Assembly (NCBI GenBank): GCA_902623685.1
Contig: CACNUQ010000001.1
Location: forward strand, 1 to 64,000
Direction of reading: 5' to 3'
DNA length: 64,000 nucleotides
Source of the DNA: an uncultured SAR86 cluster bacterium
Lineage (GTDB): Bacteria; Pseudomonadota; Gammaproteobacteria; Magnimaribacterales; D2472
The notes under the pieces are model-generated. The model was not told the origin of the DNA and searched no databases. It was given only the letters and a program-made list of their open reading frames with translations. Below are positions 1-10,457 of the stretch, one piece after another (the stretch's first letter is position 1; every line of letters starts with the position of its first letter). A program made the translations under genes and the position numbers.

Positions 1-1
1 T

Positions 2-52
2 TTGAGTATGCAAGCAGGAACAAATCACTTTTATAAATCAGAATTTTATTAG
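2..52 (+). CDS. Possible 3' end of an upstream CDS (…LSMQAGTNHFYKSEFY*), truncated by the window start
   Basis: Open frame 2 from the window edge to TAG at 50-52; too short to identify. Confidence 0.3.
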   Translation: MSMQAGTNHFYKSEFY

Positions 53-136
53 TTTTGTTAAATAAACACAAATTTATCTATAAAAAATCCAAGCCACATA
101 TTATGATTGATATGTTCAAAATTAATTGCAAAAAAG

Positions 137-2128
137 ATGCACAAAGAGCTTGCTAACGCTATAAGGTTTTTATCAATCGATGCCGTTGAAACAGCCAAAT
201 CCGGTCATCCAGGAATGCCAATGGGCATGGCCGATATCGCAGTGGCTTTATGGAAATATAACTTAAAACATAATCCTCAAAATCCAACTTGGTTCAATCG
301 AGATAGGTTTGTACTTTCAAACGGTCATGGATCAATGCTCTTGTACAGTTTGCTTTACTTAACTGGTTATGATCTTTCTATAGAAGACTTAAAAAAATTT
401 AGACAACTAGGCTCCAAAACGCCTGGTCACCCAGAGCTTGACATGTCGATTGGTGTAGAAACGACTACTGGCCCATTGGGACAGGGAATTGCAAATGCAG
501 TTGGAATGGCGCTAGCTGAAAAAATGTTGTCAAGTAGGTTCAACAAAGATGACGAGTTAAAACCAATCGATCATTTTACTTACACATTTTTAGGTGACGG
601 TTGCTTGATGGAGGGAGTTTCGCATGAAGCTTGTTCATTTGCAGGAACTCACCGCTTAGGAAAATTAATTTGTTTTTATGATCAAAATGGAATATCAATT
701 GATGGAGAAATAACCAATTGGTTTACTGATGACACTCGGCAAAGATTTGAAAGTTACAACTGGCAAGTATTGGAGGTAGATGGACATAATATTGAGAAAG
801 TCTTAGAGGCAATTCAAACAGCGAAGAAAGATGTTGAGCGTCCTACTTTGATTTGCTGCAAAACAATTATTGGTTTCGGATCGCCCAACAAATCAGGAAC
901 ATCAGGCGTCCATGGCTCTGCTTTGGGTGAAGATGAGGTCAAAAAGACTCGAGTTGAGCTTGGATGGGATCACGAACCATTTCATATACCTGATGAAATT
1001 AAATCTGAGTGGGATGGTAAAGTCGCAGGTGCTGAACTAAATGCATCCTGGGACAAGCTGATGAAAGATTATTCTGAAAAGCATCCTGAGTCTTTTAAGG
1101 AACTGAAAAGAGTAATCAATAATGAGTTACCAATAAACTTTGAAGATACCTATAAAGATTTTATATATGAATTATCTGAAGGTGATAAAAAAGATATAGC
1201 TACTCGAAAGGCATCTGAACTATGTCTAAACTATTTTTGTGAAAAACTTCCAGAACTTGTTGGAGGATCTGCAGATTTAACTGGCTCTAATAATACATTT
1301 TCTTCTGTCAGCACTGAAATGCTTCCTGAGAGCCCACAGGGAAATCACATATTTTATGGAGTTAGGGAGTTTGGCATGACTGCCATGACAAATGGAATGG
1401 TCTTGCATGGTGGAATAAAACCATACAGCGGAACGTTTTTAGTTTTCATGGATTACGCTAGAAATGCTGTTAGATTAGCAGCACTTATGAAGATACCAAA
1501 TATCTTTGTATATACTCATGACTCCATTGGTCTAGGAGAAGATGGCCCAACCCACCAACCTATTGAGCATCTTGTTACATTAAGAGCAACTCCAAATTTA
1601 AACAATTGGAGACCCGCAGACATTATAGAAACTGCCGTAAGTTGGAAAGAAGCAATTAGCTCTAAAAGAACCCCTCATAGTTTAATATTGTCTAGACAAA
1701 ACCTTCCTTTTATTGATAGATCAAAAGAACAAATAGAGTTGATTGAGAAAGGAGGTTATTTGCTATCTTTTGATGATAAAGCTGATATTACATTGATTAG
1801 TTCAGGAAGTGAGGTTAAGTTAATTATCGAAGCAGCTAAAATAATTGCAAAAGAAGGCTTAAAAGCTAATGTTGTCTCTATGCCCTGTCTTGATAAATTT
1901 GTCTCACAAGATAAAGCCTACAGAGATAGTATTATCGATCCTGAAATTCCAAAACTCGTAGTTGAGGCTCTACATCCTAATTCTTGGCATTGTCTAGTAA
2001 ATCTAAATGATATTGTGATTGGCATGGAAACATTTGGAGAAAGTGCTCCAGGAAATGAGTTAATGAATGAGTTTGGCTTCACAGTCGACAATATTGTCAG
2101 TCAAGCCAAGAAGCTAACTGCAAAATGA
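137..2128 (+). CDS. tkt: Transketolase
   Basis: HKELANAIRFLSIDAVETAKSGHPGMPMGMADIA, FLGDGCLMEG and GPTHQPIEHL motifs; likely start is the internal ATG at 137 rather than 107. Confidence 0.96.
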   Translation: MHKELANAIRFLSIDAVETAKSGHPGMPMGMADIAVALWKYNLKHNPQNPTWFNRDRFVLSNGHGSMLLYSLLYLTGYDLSIEDLKKFRQLGSKTPGHPELDMSIGVETTTGPLGQGIANAVGMALAEKMLSSRFNKDDELKPIDHFTYTFLGDGCLMEGVSHEACSFAGTHRLGKLICFYDQNGISIDGEITNWFTDDTRQRFESYNWQVLEVDGHNIEKVLEAIQTAKKDVERPTLICCKTIIGFGSPNKSGTSGVHGSALGEDEVKKTRVELGWDHEPFHIPDEIKSEWDGKVAGAELNASWDKLMKDYSEKHPESFKELKRVINNELPINFEDTYKDFIYELSEGDKKDIATRKASELCLNYFCEKLPELVGGSADLTGSNNTFSSVSTEMLPESPQGNHIFYGVREFGMTAMTNGMVLHGGIKPYSGTFLVFMDYARNAVRLAALMKIPNIFVYTHDSIGLGEDGPTHQPIEHLVTLRATPNLNNWRPADIIETAVSWKEAISSKRTPHSLILSRQNLPFIDRSKEQIELIEKGGYLLSFDDKADITLISSGSEVKLIIEAAKIIAKEGLKANVVSMPCLDKFVSQDKAYRDSIIDPEIPKLVVEALHPNSWHCLVNLNDIVIGMETFGESAPGNELMNEFGFTVDNIVSQAKKLTAK

Positions 2129-3261
2129 GAAAATTGTCTGAGACAAATGTCTTGAATAAGACAATTACTCTCCGAGTTGATCTAAATGTTCCTGTTGAAA
2201 ATGATAAAGTCCTTGATGATACAAGGATTATTGCAATTATTCCTACTGTGGAATATTTATTAGCTCAAAATACAAAAATAATTCTAATTTCTCATTTTGG
2301 AAGGCCAAAATCAGGAGTATTCGATTCCAAATTTTCTCTTTTGCCAGTAGCTAAAAGACTTGAAGAGATTTTAAATAAGCATGTTAAATTATTCTCATCA
2401 ATAGAGGATGTTAACTTCTCATCAGATATTTCATTAATTGAAAATATAAGATTTTTGCCAGGAGAGCTTGAGAATGACGCAGAGCTTGGAAAAAAACTGT
2501 CAAACATAGCAGATGTTTATGTATTTGATGCGTTTGGGACATCTCATCGCGCTCATGCATCAACTTATGGAGCTATCAAAGCCTCTGAAGTATCGTGCGC
2601 CGGATTGCTTTTAGAAAATGAGACAAATGCACTTCAACAAGCCATTAGTTCAAAAAGTTCACCCATGCTTTCAATTGTTGGAGGATCAAAAGTATCTTCT
2701 AAATTAGAAGTAATTAAAAATTTGTCAAAAATTTCTGATGACGTCATGACAGGAGGCGGGATCACAAACACTATTTTGAAAGCCCAGGGGCATAATATTG
2801 GACTTTCTCTGCATGAGGACTCAATGTTGAATGAAGCAAAAGAATTACTTGAGAGTGGCAAAATTTTATTGCCTGATGAAGTGATTGTAAGCAGAGATAT
2901 TAAATCAAATATTACCAGAATAACTAAAGTTAATTCAGTGCAAGATGATGAGATGATTCTTGATCAAATTCTCAGCCCTGCTGTGTTAAAAAAAATAACT
3001 CAAGCAAAAAAAATTATTTGGAACGGTCCTATTGGTGTATTCGAACGCCAAGCTTTTTCATTGGGGACTAAAGATCTCGCTGAGGCAATTGCATCATCAA
3101 ACGCATTTAGTCTTGCTGGGGGCGGAGAAACCCTTTTAGCCATTAAGATGTTTATTGAAAAAAATAATATTTCCTATTGCTCAACTGGAGGAGGAGCTTT
3201 TCTTGAATTTATGGAAGGAAAAGAGCTACCATCTTTATCTGCTTTAGGCTTTAAATTTTAA
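2125..3261 (+). CDS. pgk: Phosphoglycerate kinase
   Basis: LRVDLNVP, ISHFGRPK and STGGGAFLEF motifs; ATGA overlap with tkt. Confidence 0.96.
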   Translation: MRKLSETNVLNKTITLRVDLNVPVENDKVLDDTRIIAIIPTVEYLLAQNTKIILISHFGRPKSGVFDSKFSLLPVAKRLEEILNKHVKLFSSIEDVNFSSDISLIENIRFLPGELENDAELGKKLSNIADVYVFDAFGTSHRAHASTYGAIKASEVSCAGLLLENETNALQQAISSKSSPMLSIVGGSKVSSKLEVIKNLSKISDDVMTGGGITNTILKAQGHNIGLSLHEDSMLNEAKELLESGKILLPDEVIVSRDIKSNITRITKVNSVQDDEMILDQILSPAVLKKITQAKKIIWNGPIGVFERQAFSLGTKDLAEAIASSNAFSLAGGGETLLAIKMFIEKNNISYCSTGGGAFLEFMEGKELPSLSALGFKF

Positions 3262-3274
3262 AAGGGAGTGAATT

Positions 3275-4285
3275 ATGTCATTAAATACATTAGAAGAAAT
3301 AGCTGAATATATAGTTTCAGATGGAAAAGGAATTTTGGCAGCAGACGAGAGCAATCCAACATGTGGGAAGCGATTTGATTCTATTGGTGTCGAGTCAACT
3401 GAGTCTAATAGGCGTGATTATAGAGAGATGCTATTTAGATCAAGTGGTATGAAAGACAATATCGGAGGCGTAATTTTATTTGACGAAACGATAAGACAGA
3501 ATGCTCAAGATGGAACTCCTCTTATAGAACTTATAAAGAATCAAGGAGCTTTGCCAGGTATAAAAGTCGATAAGGGCCTTGCACCTTTAGACTCATCGCC
3601 GGAGGAAACTTTAACACAAGGTCTTGATGGTCTAGATGAGAGATGTAAAGAATATTTCACGCTTGGTGCAAAATTCACTAAGTGGAGAGCAGTCATTAAA
3701 ATATCTGATGACATTCCAACAGATGCATGTATCCAAGCCAATATGGAAGCTCTAGCTAGATACGCAAAAATTGTTCAAGAAAATAATATGGTGCCTATGG
3801 TTGAGCCCGAAGTCCTGATGGATGGCAATCACTCAATTGAGAGATGTTATGAGGTAACCAGCAAATCATTGAATACACTTTTTAAATGCTTAAAAGATCA
3901 AGGAGTGAATATTGCAGGCACAATTCTTAAACCTAACATGGTAACTTCTGGATCAACTGCTGAAGCTCAAGCATCAATTCAAGAGGTGGCAGAAATGACC
4001 GTTCAATGCCTTAAGGAAAATGTTCCATCAGATCTTCCAGGGATTACTTTTCTTTCAGGGGGACAATCTGACGTAAATGCTACAGCTCATTTAGATGCCA
4101 TGAATAAAATTGGTGGATTTTCCTGGAAACTAAGCTTTTCTTATGGAAGAGCTCTTCAGCAACCTTCTCTAAAAGCATGGCTTGGAAAAGAGGAAAATGT
4201 ACCTCAAGCTCAAGAAGCCCTTTCTCATAGAGCTTTGATGAATAAGCTTGCTGCAAATGGAGCTTGGAACTTAGATTTAGAATAA
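3275..4285 (+). CDS. Fructose-bisphosphate aldolase, class I (eukaryote-like family)
   Basis: GKGILAADESNPTCGKRFDSIGVESTESNRRDYREMLF and FLSGGQSDVNATAHLDAMN motifs of the class I FBP aldolase family. Confidence 0.93.
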   Translation: MSLNTLEEIAEYIVSDGKGILAADESNPTCGKRFDSIGVESTESNRRDYREMLFRSSGMKDNIGGVILFDETIRQNAQDGTPLIELIKNQGALPGIKVDKGLAPLDSSPEETLTQGLDGLDERCKEYFTLGAKFTKWRAVIKISDDIPTDACIQANMEALARYAKIVQENNMVPMVEPEVLMDGNHSIERCYEVTSKSLNTLFKCLKDQGVNIAGTILKPNMVTSGSTAEAQASIQEVAEMTVQCLKENVPSDLPGITFLSGGQSDVNATAHLDAMNKIGGFSWKLSFSYGRALQQPSLKAWLGKEENVPQAQEALSHRALMNKLAANGAWNLDLE

Positions 4286-4298
4286 TTTGATTAAATAG

Positions 4299-4736
4299 TT
4301 GAAAGTAATAGCTCAGAGAGTCTCATCTGCAAAAGTTATTATTAATAATGAAACTCATGCTTCAATAAAAAAAGGCATTTTAGCTTACGTCTGTTTTGAG
4401 AGAGACGATAAAGTTGAGGTTATTGATAAATTTATTCATAAGATTGGAAGCTTTTCAATTTTTCGTGGAGAAAATGATGAGATGTCATTAAATCTAAAAA
4501 ATATTGAGGGCGAGTTGTTAATAATTAGTCAATTTACATTGGCGGCAGTGACAGAAAAAGGCAATAAAGCTAGTTTTCATAGAGCATTGGATTCCAAGAA
4601 TGCTAATTCCCTTTATAATTTATTATTAAAACGGCTTTCAGATTCTCCCATACAATTTCAATCAGGAGTTTTTGGAGCAGATATGGATATTCAGTCTATT
4701 AATGAGGGTCCAGTTACATTCTTGTTCGAAATATAA
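4299..4736 (+). CDS. dtd: D-aminoacyl-tRNA deacylase
   Basis: MKVIAQRVSSAKV start, SQFTLAA and NEGPVTFLFE motifs; TTG start codon. Confidence 0.93.
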   Translation: MKVIAQRVSSAKVIINNETHASIKKGILAYVCFERDDKVEVIDKFIHKIGSFSIFRGENDEMSLNLKNIEGELLIISQFTLAAVTEKGNKASFHRALDSKNANSLYNLLLKRLSDSPIQFQSGVFGADMDIQSINEGPVTFLFEI

Positions 4737-4740
4737 AACT

Positions 4741-5913
4741 ATGGAAGAAAAATTAACTAGCTTTACAAAAGAAGTCGATGCATGGATAGAAGATAATTGT
4801 CCTCCTTCCATGAGAACTCCAATGCCTGTAAGTGAGCAAGTTTGGGCTTCATCAAGTATTGAATTTCCTTCTCAAGATTCTAGGGTATGGTTTGATGCAA
4901 TGGTGTCAAAAGGATGGTGTACACCTGAATGGCCAGTGGAATATGGCGGCGGGGGATTATCATTTGAAGAATCAAAAATTTTAAAAAGTCGCCTCAAATT
5001 TTTCGGTTGCCGTCCTGCACAAATTAACTTCGGCATCTCAATGCTTGGACCAGTGATCTTGGAGTTTGGAACCGAAGATCAAAAAAAAGAGTTTTTGCCT
5101 AAAATTTCAAGAGGAGAAATTTGGTGGTGTCAAGGCTTTTCTGAGCCTGGCGCCGGCTCAGATTTAGCCAACCTCTCAACTACCGCAAAATTAATAGATG
5201 GTGAATATATTATTAATGGATCTAAAATCTGGACATCAGAGGCGAATAAGGCAGATTGGATGTATTGTTTGGTAAGAACTGCAAAAACAGAAAAGAAACA
5301 AGCCGGCATATCTTTTATTTTAATAAATTTAAAACAACCCAAAATTGACATTAAGCCAATCAAATTACTCAGTGGACAATCACCTTTTTGCCAGGTTTTT
5401 TTTGATGATGTAAAAGCTAGTGAGTCCCACAGAATCGCTGATGAAAATGATGGATGGAAAGTTGCAAAAAGATTGCTTGAATTTGAGAGAACCATGATGG
5501 CAGATATGGGTAGCGAAGGGGCAGTCGATATCGAGCCCATTGAAACCTTTAAAACTAGCGATGCTTTAAATGCTCCAGGGCAACTTAATTTACTTAAAAA
5601 AATAAAAAAACACGAGATGCGCAATCATTTAATTGATTTAACTATGGCAAGAACTCAGATTGAATCTAAGAATGGTTTTTCACCTGCTGCGCTCTCATTG
5701 AAGTACATTAGCACAGAGGAGACTCAAGCAAGATGGGAGCTAAATGTAGCAAGTCTTGGCGCCGGAGGGTTAGAAGCTGTTGAAAACAGTAGTGGTATTA
5801 AAAAAGAAATAGCTAAATCTTTCTTTTATTCAAAGGCCTACACTATTGCCGGAGGAAGTTCTGAGGTTCAGCTAAATATAATTTCTAAACACATCCTAGG
5901 CTTACCTTCATGA
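4741..5913 (+). CDS. Acyl-CoA dehydrogenase family protein
   Basis: WCQGFSEPGAGSDLANL, GSKIWTSEA and AGGSSEVQLNIIS motifs; likely start MEEKLTSF at 4741, not 4672. Confidence 0.9.
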   Translation: MEEKLTSFTKEVDAWIEDNCPPSMRTPMPVSEQVWASSSIEFPSQDSRVWFDAMVSKGWCTPEWPVEYGGGGLSFEESKILKSRLKFFGCRPAQINFGISMLGPVILEFGTEDQKKEFLPKISRGEIWWCQGFSEPGAGSDLANLSTTAKLIDGEYIINGSKIWTSEANKADWMYCLVRTAKTEKKQAGISFILINLKQPKIDIKPIKLLSGQSPFCQVFFDDVKASESHRIADENDGWKVAKRLLEFERTMMADMGSEGAVDIEPIETFKTSDALNAPGQLNLLKKIKKHEMRNHLIDLTMARTQIESKNGFSPAALSLKYISTEETQARWELNVASLGAGGLEAVENSSGIKKEIAKSFFYSKAYTIAGGSSEVQLNIISKHILGLPS

Positions 5914-6512
5914 CAATCAAAAAAATCTCTGTTTTCTGTGGAGCACATGTTGGCAAATCACCTAATTATAAAACCGCTGCAGAGCAAATCGGTAAGTTGA
6001 TTGCTGAAAAAGGTCTTGAAGTAATCTTTGGTGGAGGCAATGTTGGTTTAATGAAAATCGTTGCTGATACTGCAATTAAGAATGGTGGAACTGTTACAGG
6101 AATCACTCTAAAGTCACTGCATGAGTTTGAATTAACAAACCCTAATATTAATGAAATTATCATTACTCATTCGCTATTTGAAAGAAAAGAAAAATTTTTA
6201 GGCATGAGCGATGCATTTATTGTGTTACCCGGAGGAGTGGGCTCAATGGATGAGCTGCTTGAGGTTATGGTAAGCAATCAATTAGGTGGAATCAACAAAC
6301 CCGTTGGTTTATTGAATACCAATGGTTACTACAATGGTTTTTTAGATTGGTTACAACGTTCAGTGGATGATGAATTTGTATCTCAAGAAAATCAAAGACA
6401 AATCCATGTTAGTGAAAACCCTAAAGAGCTATTAGAAATGATCCTGTCAGCTAAAATGCCCTCATCGGATACCTGGATAGAGAGACTAAACGTTGATTTT
6501 CCAAAAGATTAA
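5910..6512 (+). CDS. LOG family protein (TIGR00730-type Rossmann fold)
   Basis: SVFCGAHVGKSP, FGGGNVGLMKIVAD and LPGGVGSMDELLEV motifs. Confidence 0.9.
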   Translation: MTIKKISVFCGAHVGKSPNYKTAAEQIGKLIAEKGLEVIFGGGNVGLMKIVADTAIKNGGTVTGITLKSLHEFELTNPNINEIIITHSLFERKEKFLGMSDAFIVLPGGVGSMDELLEVMVSNQLGGINKPVGLLNTNGYYNGFLDWLQRSVDDEFVSQENQRQIHVSENPKELLEMILSAKMPSSDTWIERLNVDFPKD

Positions 6513-7226
6513 TTTATCGGATCTCTAGATATTAGTAATCCTAATTCAAAAAGAAGCCACATTGGTACGGCTAGAAATAACTGAGAAAAGATATCTGGAG
6601 GAGTTAGAAACATTCCCACAACAAAAAAACTGATAATCAAATATGGCCTCAATTTTTTTATCCGGTCTTTAGAAATTAACCCTGTAGTGATAACAAGAAA
6701 TGTAGCTATTGGAATTTCAAAAGCAAAACCAAAAGCAAAGAATAATTTCAAAATAAAATCTAAGTATTTATTGATATCTGTCATCACCTGAATAGAGTCT
6801 GGAGCTGCTGAAATAAAGAAACTTAAAATAATTGGATTAACAACCAAGTATGCAAAGGCGATCCCAGCATAAAAAAGAATGATCGAAGAGATAATAAGAG
6901 GTATAACAAAAGCTTTTTCTTTTTTATATAATCCTGGAGAGATAAAACTCCATAGCTCAATAAAAAAATAAGGCACAGATATTAATAACGCAGTATAAAT
7001 AGTTATTCTGAGTGGAGCGATGAAGGGTGAGGCTACCTCAGTAGCAATCATAGAGCTTCCGGAAGGCAGAAGGTCAATCATTGGCGAAGAAACGAACAAG
7101 TAAATATTATTAGTAAAGGGAAGGCAACATAAAAGGATCAAGCCAGAGAAAAAAAACATTCTGATTATTCTCGAGCGTAATTCTTTTAAATGCTCAATGT
7201 ATGACATCTCATTTGGATCGCTCATC
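6509..7226 (-). CDS. tatC: Sec-independent protein translocase TatC
   Basis: MSYIEHLKELRSRII N-terminus and multispanning hydrophobic pattern; likely start at 7226. Confidence 0.93.
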
Positions 7227-7454
7227 TTCATCCTTCTTAAATTCTTCCATTTTAAGCTCATTAAAAATATCTTGCTTAAGATCTTCAGCACCAATATCTC
7301 TTTCTATAGAGGATCTAAATTCAAATAATTTGTTTTGAAATCTAGTAAGGGCTTTCATTAAAGATTTTACGAAGCTAGGCAGTTGTTCTGGACCAATTAG
7401 GACTATCCCAACAAGCAGGATAATCAATATCTCAAGAAATCCTATTTGTAACAA
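7209..7454 (-). CDS. tatB: Sec-independent protein translocase TatB
   Basis: GFLEILIILLVGIVLIGPEQLPSFVK; operon position between tatA and tatC. Confidence 0.9.
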   Translation of the reverse strand: MLQIGFLEILIILLVGIVLIGPEQLPSFVKSLMKALTRFQNKLFEFRSSIERDIGAEDLKQDIFNELKMEEFKKDEDERSK

Positions 7455-7457
7455 TTT

Positions 7458-7643
7458 TTATTGATCGTCTTTTTTAGATTCAGATTCCTTATCTGCATCT
7501 TCATCTTTTATGGCCTTCTTAAATCCTTTTAGTCCCTCACCTAAATCAGATCCCATAGTTCTAATTTTCTTCCCACCAAATAGAACGAGTATCACAACTA
7601 ATATAATTAGTATTTGCCAAAAACTTATTCCGCCTATTCCCAT
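7458..7643 (-). CDS. tatA: Sec-independent protein translocase TatA
   Basis: SFWQILIILVVILVLFGGKKIRTMGSDLGEGLKGFKKA. Confidence 0.93.
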   Translation of the reverse strand: MGIGGISFWQILIILVVILVLFGGKKIRTMGSDLGEGLKGFKKAIKDEDADKESESKKDDQ

Positions 7644-7659
7644 AATTTTCTCCTATCCT

Positions 7660-9228
7660 TCATGACAACATTGTTCCAAGAAGATACATAATAATGCCTA
7701 TTAGAATAAGTATAGTTAGATTTTGCCATTTTCGCTGATTTTGAAGTCCAGTTTCAAGAATTTTTACTAATTCAGCATTTTTTTTGCCATCATTAGCTAA
7801 GAATTTAATGTTATCAAGAAGATCAAAAATTTCTCCTGGCAATGAAGACGCTTTTTCTAAAATTTCATAATGGTTATTTTCTAAAAATTCTTTCAATTTA
7901 ATTGGACTAAACTGTTTATTAATCCATTGATCTAAATAAGGCTCTGCTAGACCCCAAAAATCAAGGTCCTTATATATCTCTCTTCCCATACCCTCAATGT
8001 GAATCAGTGTTTTTTGGAGAAGAATCAAGGAAGGCTGGACTGACAAGCCAAACTGTCGAGTTGAATCAAATAAATAGAGCAATAAACTTCCAAATTCTAT
8101 TTCGGAGAGGGGCTTTTCAAAAATTGGTTCGCACGTAGCTCTTAAGGCTTGCTCTAATTCTGCCTTGTTTGTTTGACTAGACACCCACCCTGCTCCTATA
8201 AAAAGTTCGGAAAGCTTTTCGTAGTCTTGTTTCAAAGTTGCTTGGAGCATCCTTGCTAGGTTGTATTGATCCTCTCTACTAAGCGAGCCTACTATTGCGC
8301 AATCAATAGCTATATAACTTGGCTGCTCAATATTTTCCTTACTGACAAATATATTTCCAGGATGCATGTCTGCATGAAAAAAATTATCCCTAAAAACTTG
8401 ATCTAGAAAAATTTTTACTCCATTTTCTGCAAGAACTTTTCTATCTATGCCAAGCTCATCCATTGAATCGATATCTGTGCAGGCTATGCCATCAATTTCC
8501 TCAAGTGTTAAAACATTTACTCTTGTATAGTCCCAAAAAACTTTTGGAATAAAAAGTAAATCAGAATTAGCGAAGTTTTTTTTGGTTACTGTTGTATTTG
8601 CTGCTTCAACTTTTAAGTCTAATTCTCTTAAAATTGTTTTTTCATAGTCATCAATTACATTATTTAGTTTTAATCTACTGCTGTCTTGATAGAAAAAGTT
8701 TACTAAAAAACCTGCAGCTCTCATCACCCTAACATTTCTTTTAACTTTCTTATGAATTCCAGGCCTTAAAACTTTTATTACTACTTTTTCATTTGTTGTT
8801 TGGAGCTTTGCTTTGTGAACTTGAGCTAGAGAGGCTGCAGCCAATGGAATTTCTTCAAAATCTTCAAATATTTCGTCAATTTTAATGTCTAAACTATTTT
8901 CAATTATTTCTTTTGCCTCAGTCGTTGAAAAGGGCTTACATTGATCTGTTAGTTCTTTCAAATGTGAGGTTATATTTAAAGGAACAACGTCAGTTCTCGT
9001 TGATAACAATTGACCGAATTTTATAAACATGGGACCGAGGTTTTCTAAAAAATTTTTTATCCTAAGTCCGTGAGGAATATTGCGATTAAAAACGAAAAAA
9101 GGATTAAAAAATCCAAGAATTCGAATTAATAAAGAGCTATTGTTTTCAATTGGAATATTTACAACACCAAATCTTAGAGCTTGGATAACAATTTTTAGGC
9201 AGTCTAATATTGAAAGAAAAATACTCAT
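7660..9228 (-). CDS. ubiB: Ubiquinone biosynthesis regulatory kinase-like protein UbiB
   Basis: GPMFIKFGQLLSTRTD, AAASLAQVHKA and FFHADMHPGNIFV motifs of the ABC1/UbiB family. Confidence 0.95.
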   Translation of the reverse strand: MSIFLSILDCLKIVIQALRFGVVNIPIENNSSLLIRILGFFNPFFVFNRNIPHGLRIKNFLENLGPMFIKFGQLLSTRTDVVPLNITSHLKELTDQCKPFSTTEAKEIIENSLDIKIDEIFEDFEEIPLAAASLAQVHKAKLQTTNEKVVIKVLRPGIHKKVKRNVRVMRAAGFLVNFFYQDSSRLKLNNVIDDYEKTILRELDLKVEAANTTVTKKNFANSDLLFIPKVFWDYTRVNVLTLEEIDGIACTDIDSMDELGIDRKVLAENGVKIFLDQVFRDNFFHADMHPGNIFVSKENIEQPSYIAIDCAIVGSLSREDQYNLARMLQATLKQDYEKLSELFIGAGWVSSQTNKAELEQALRATCEPIFEKPLSEIEFGSLLLYLFDSTRQFGLSVQPSLILLQKTLIHIEGMGREIYKDLDFWGLAEPYLDQWINKQFSPIKLKEFLENNHYEILEKASSLPGEIFDLLDNIKFLANDGKKNAELVKILETGLQNQRKWQNLTILILIGIIMYLLGTMLS

Positions 9229-9722
9229 TGATTAGGAAATTTTTGTTCGATTCTGTCAAGCCTTATTGAAATATCTCTAAAGGACTTAAGAAGCTTGTTT
9301 ATTTGATCATTATCTTCTATGGACTCTTTTTTTGAGGGCTTAACAAACATTTTTCTTAATATTATAGTAGGAATATCCCCAAAATATTTATAAACCAGCA
9401 GCTCAATATCAATACTTGAACTTGCAATCGCACCAAAAAATACAATAGCAGTTTCGATGTCACCTGAAATACATTTTGTTGGGACCTGTTTGTTTTTCAA
9501 GGCATTAAGTGCTTCAAAAATATCTAATCTCAGCGAAAATTGTGGATCTTTATGTTTAAAAAAATTAAGTTTTTGATCATCACTACTCAATGTCAAAGAA
9601 ACATCTGGCAAAGCAGAAATCTCAATATTAAATTTTAAAGGATATAAGCCCTCAAACTTTTTCGAGAGACCTGGAGATACAGAGCTTATCTCCATAAAAA
9701 GTTTATTCAGCGATATGCTCAT
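9225..9722 (-). CDS. ubiJ: Ubiquinone biosynthesis accessory factor UbiJ
   Basis: SCP2-like domain protein between ubiB and ubiE; synteny-based. Confidence 0.8.
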   Translation of the reverse strand: MSISLNKLFMEISSVSPGLSKKFEGLYPLKFNIEISALPDVSLTLSSDDQKLNFFKHKDPQFSLRLDIFEALNALKNKQVPTKCISGDIETAIVFFGAIASSSIDIELLVYKYFGDIPTIILRKMFVKPSKKESIEDNDQINKLLKSFRDISIRLDRIEQKFPNQ

Positions 9723-10457
9723 TTATTTTGCTTGATGAATTGCTACGATCCCATTTTGTAGATTGTAAAATTTACATTTCTCAAATCCTGCATCTAAGAT
9801 CATATTTCTCAATTCTTCTTGGTCTGGATGCATCCTGATTGATTCAGCAAGATATTGGTAACTCTCAGAGTCATTCGCGAAAAAACTTCCCAATTTAGGT
9901 ATTATTTTAAATGAATACCAGTCATATATTTTAGAAAAAAAAGAATTCGTTGGTTTTGAAAATTCTAAAATTAATAACGTACCATTTGGTCGCAAAACTC
10001 TTTTCATCTCTTTCAATCCACGCAGCTTATCGGTGAAATTTCTAATCCCAAATCCAACTGTCACTAAGTCAAAAGAATTATCTTGATAAGGAAGCTCTTC
10101 ACCTGATGCTAAAGCAAAAGCACAATTATGAAAAAAATTCTCATTTAGAGATCTCTCCCTTCCCCTAACAAGCATTGATGCATTGATATCAGTTACATAG
10201 ATTGATGCAGATTTAAATTTTTCACTGATAAATTTTGGTATATCAGCAGTTCCACTTGCAATATCAAGCACTACAGAGTTTTCATTTAGCTCAGCAAGCT
10301 CAATTAGGATTTTCTTCCACAGCCTATGAAGCCCAAACGACATGACATCGTTCATCAAATCATACTCTTCAGCAACAGAATGAAAAACATCGCCAACATG
10401 CTCAGCTTTCTTGCTTATATCAACCTCTTGGAAGCCAAAATGTGTTTTATCATTCAT
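9723..10457 (-). CDS. ubiE: Ubiquinone/menaquinone C-methyltransferase UbiE
   Basis: THFGFQEVD, YDLMNDVMSFGLHRLWK and DIASGTADI motifs. Confidence 0.95.
   Translation of the reverse strand: MNDKTHFGFQEVDISKKAEHVGDVFHSVAEEYDLMNDVMSFGLHRLWKKILIELAELNENSVVLDIASGTADIPKFISEKFKSASIYVTDINASMLVRGRERSLNENFFHNCAFALASGEELPYQDNSFDLVTVGFGIRNFTDKLRGLKEMKRVLRPNGTLLILEFSKPTNSFFSKIYDWYSFKIIPKLGSFFANDSESYQYLAESIRMHPDQEELRNMILDAGFEKCKFYNLQNGIVAIHQAK

Noticed and set aside
5130-5624. 164-aa minus-strand ORF
   Set aside because: Antisense within the acyl-CoA dehydrogenase gene; composition is that of a shadow ORF.
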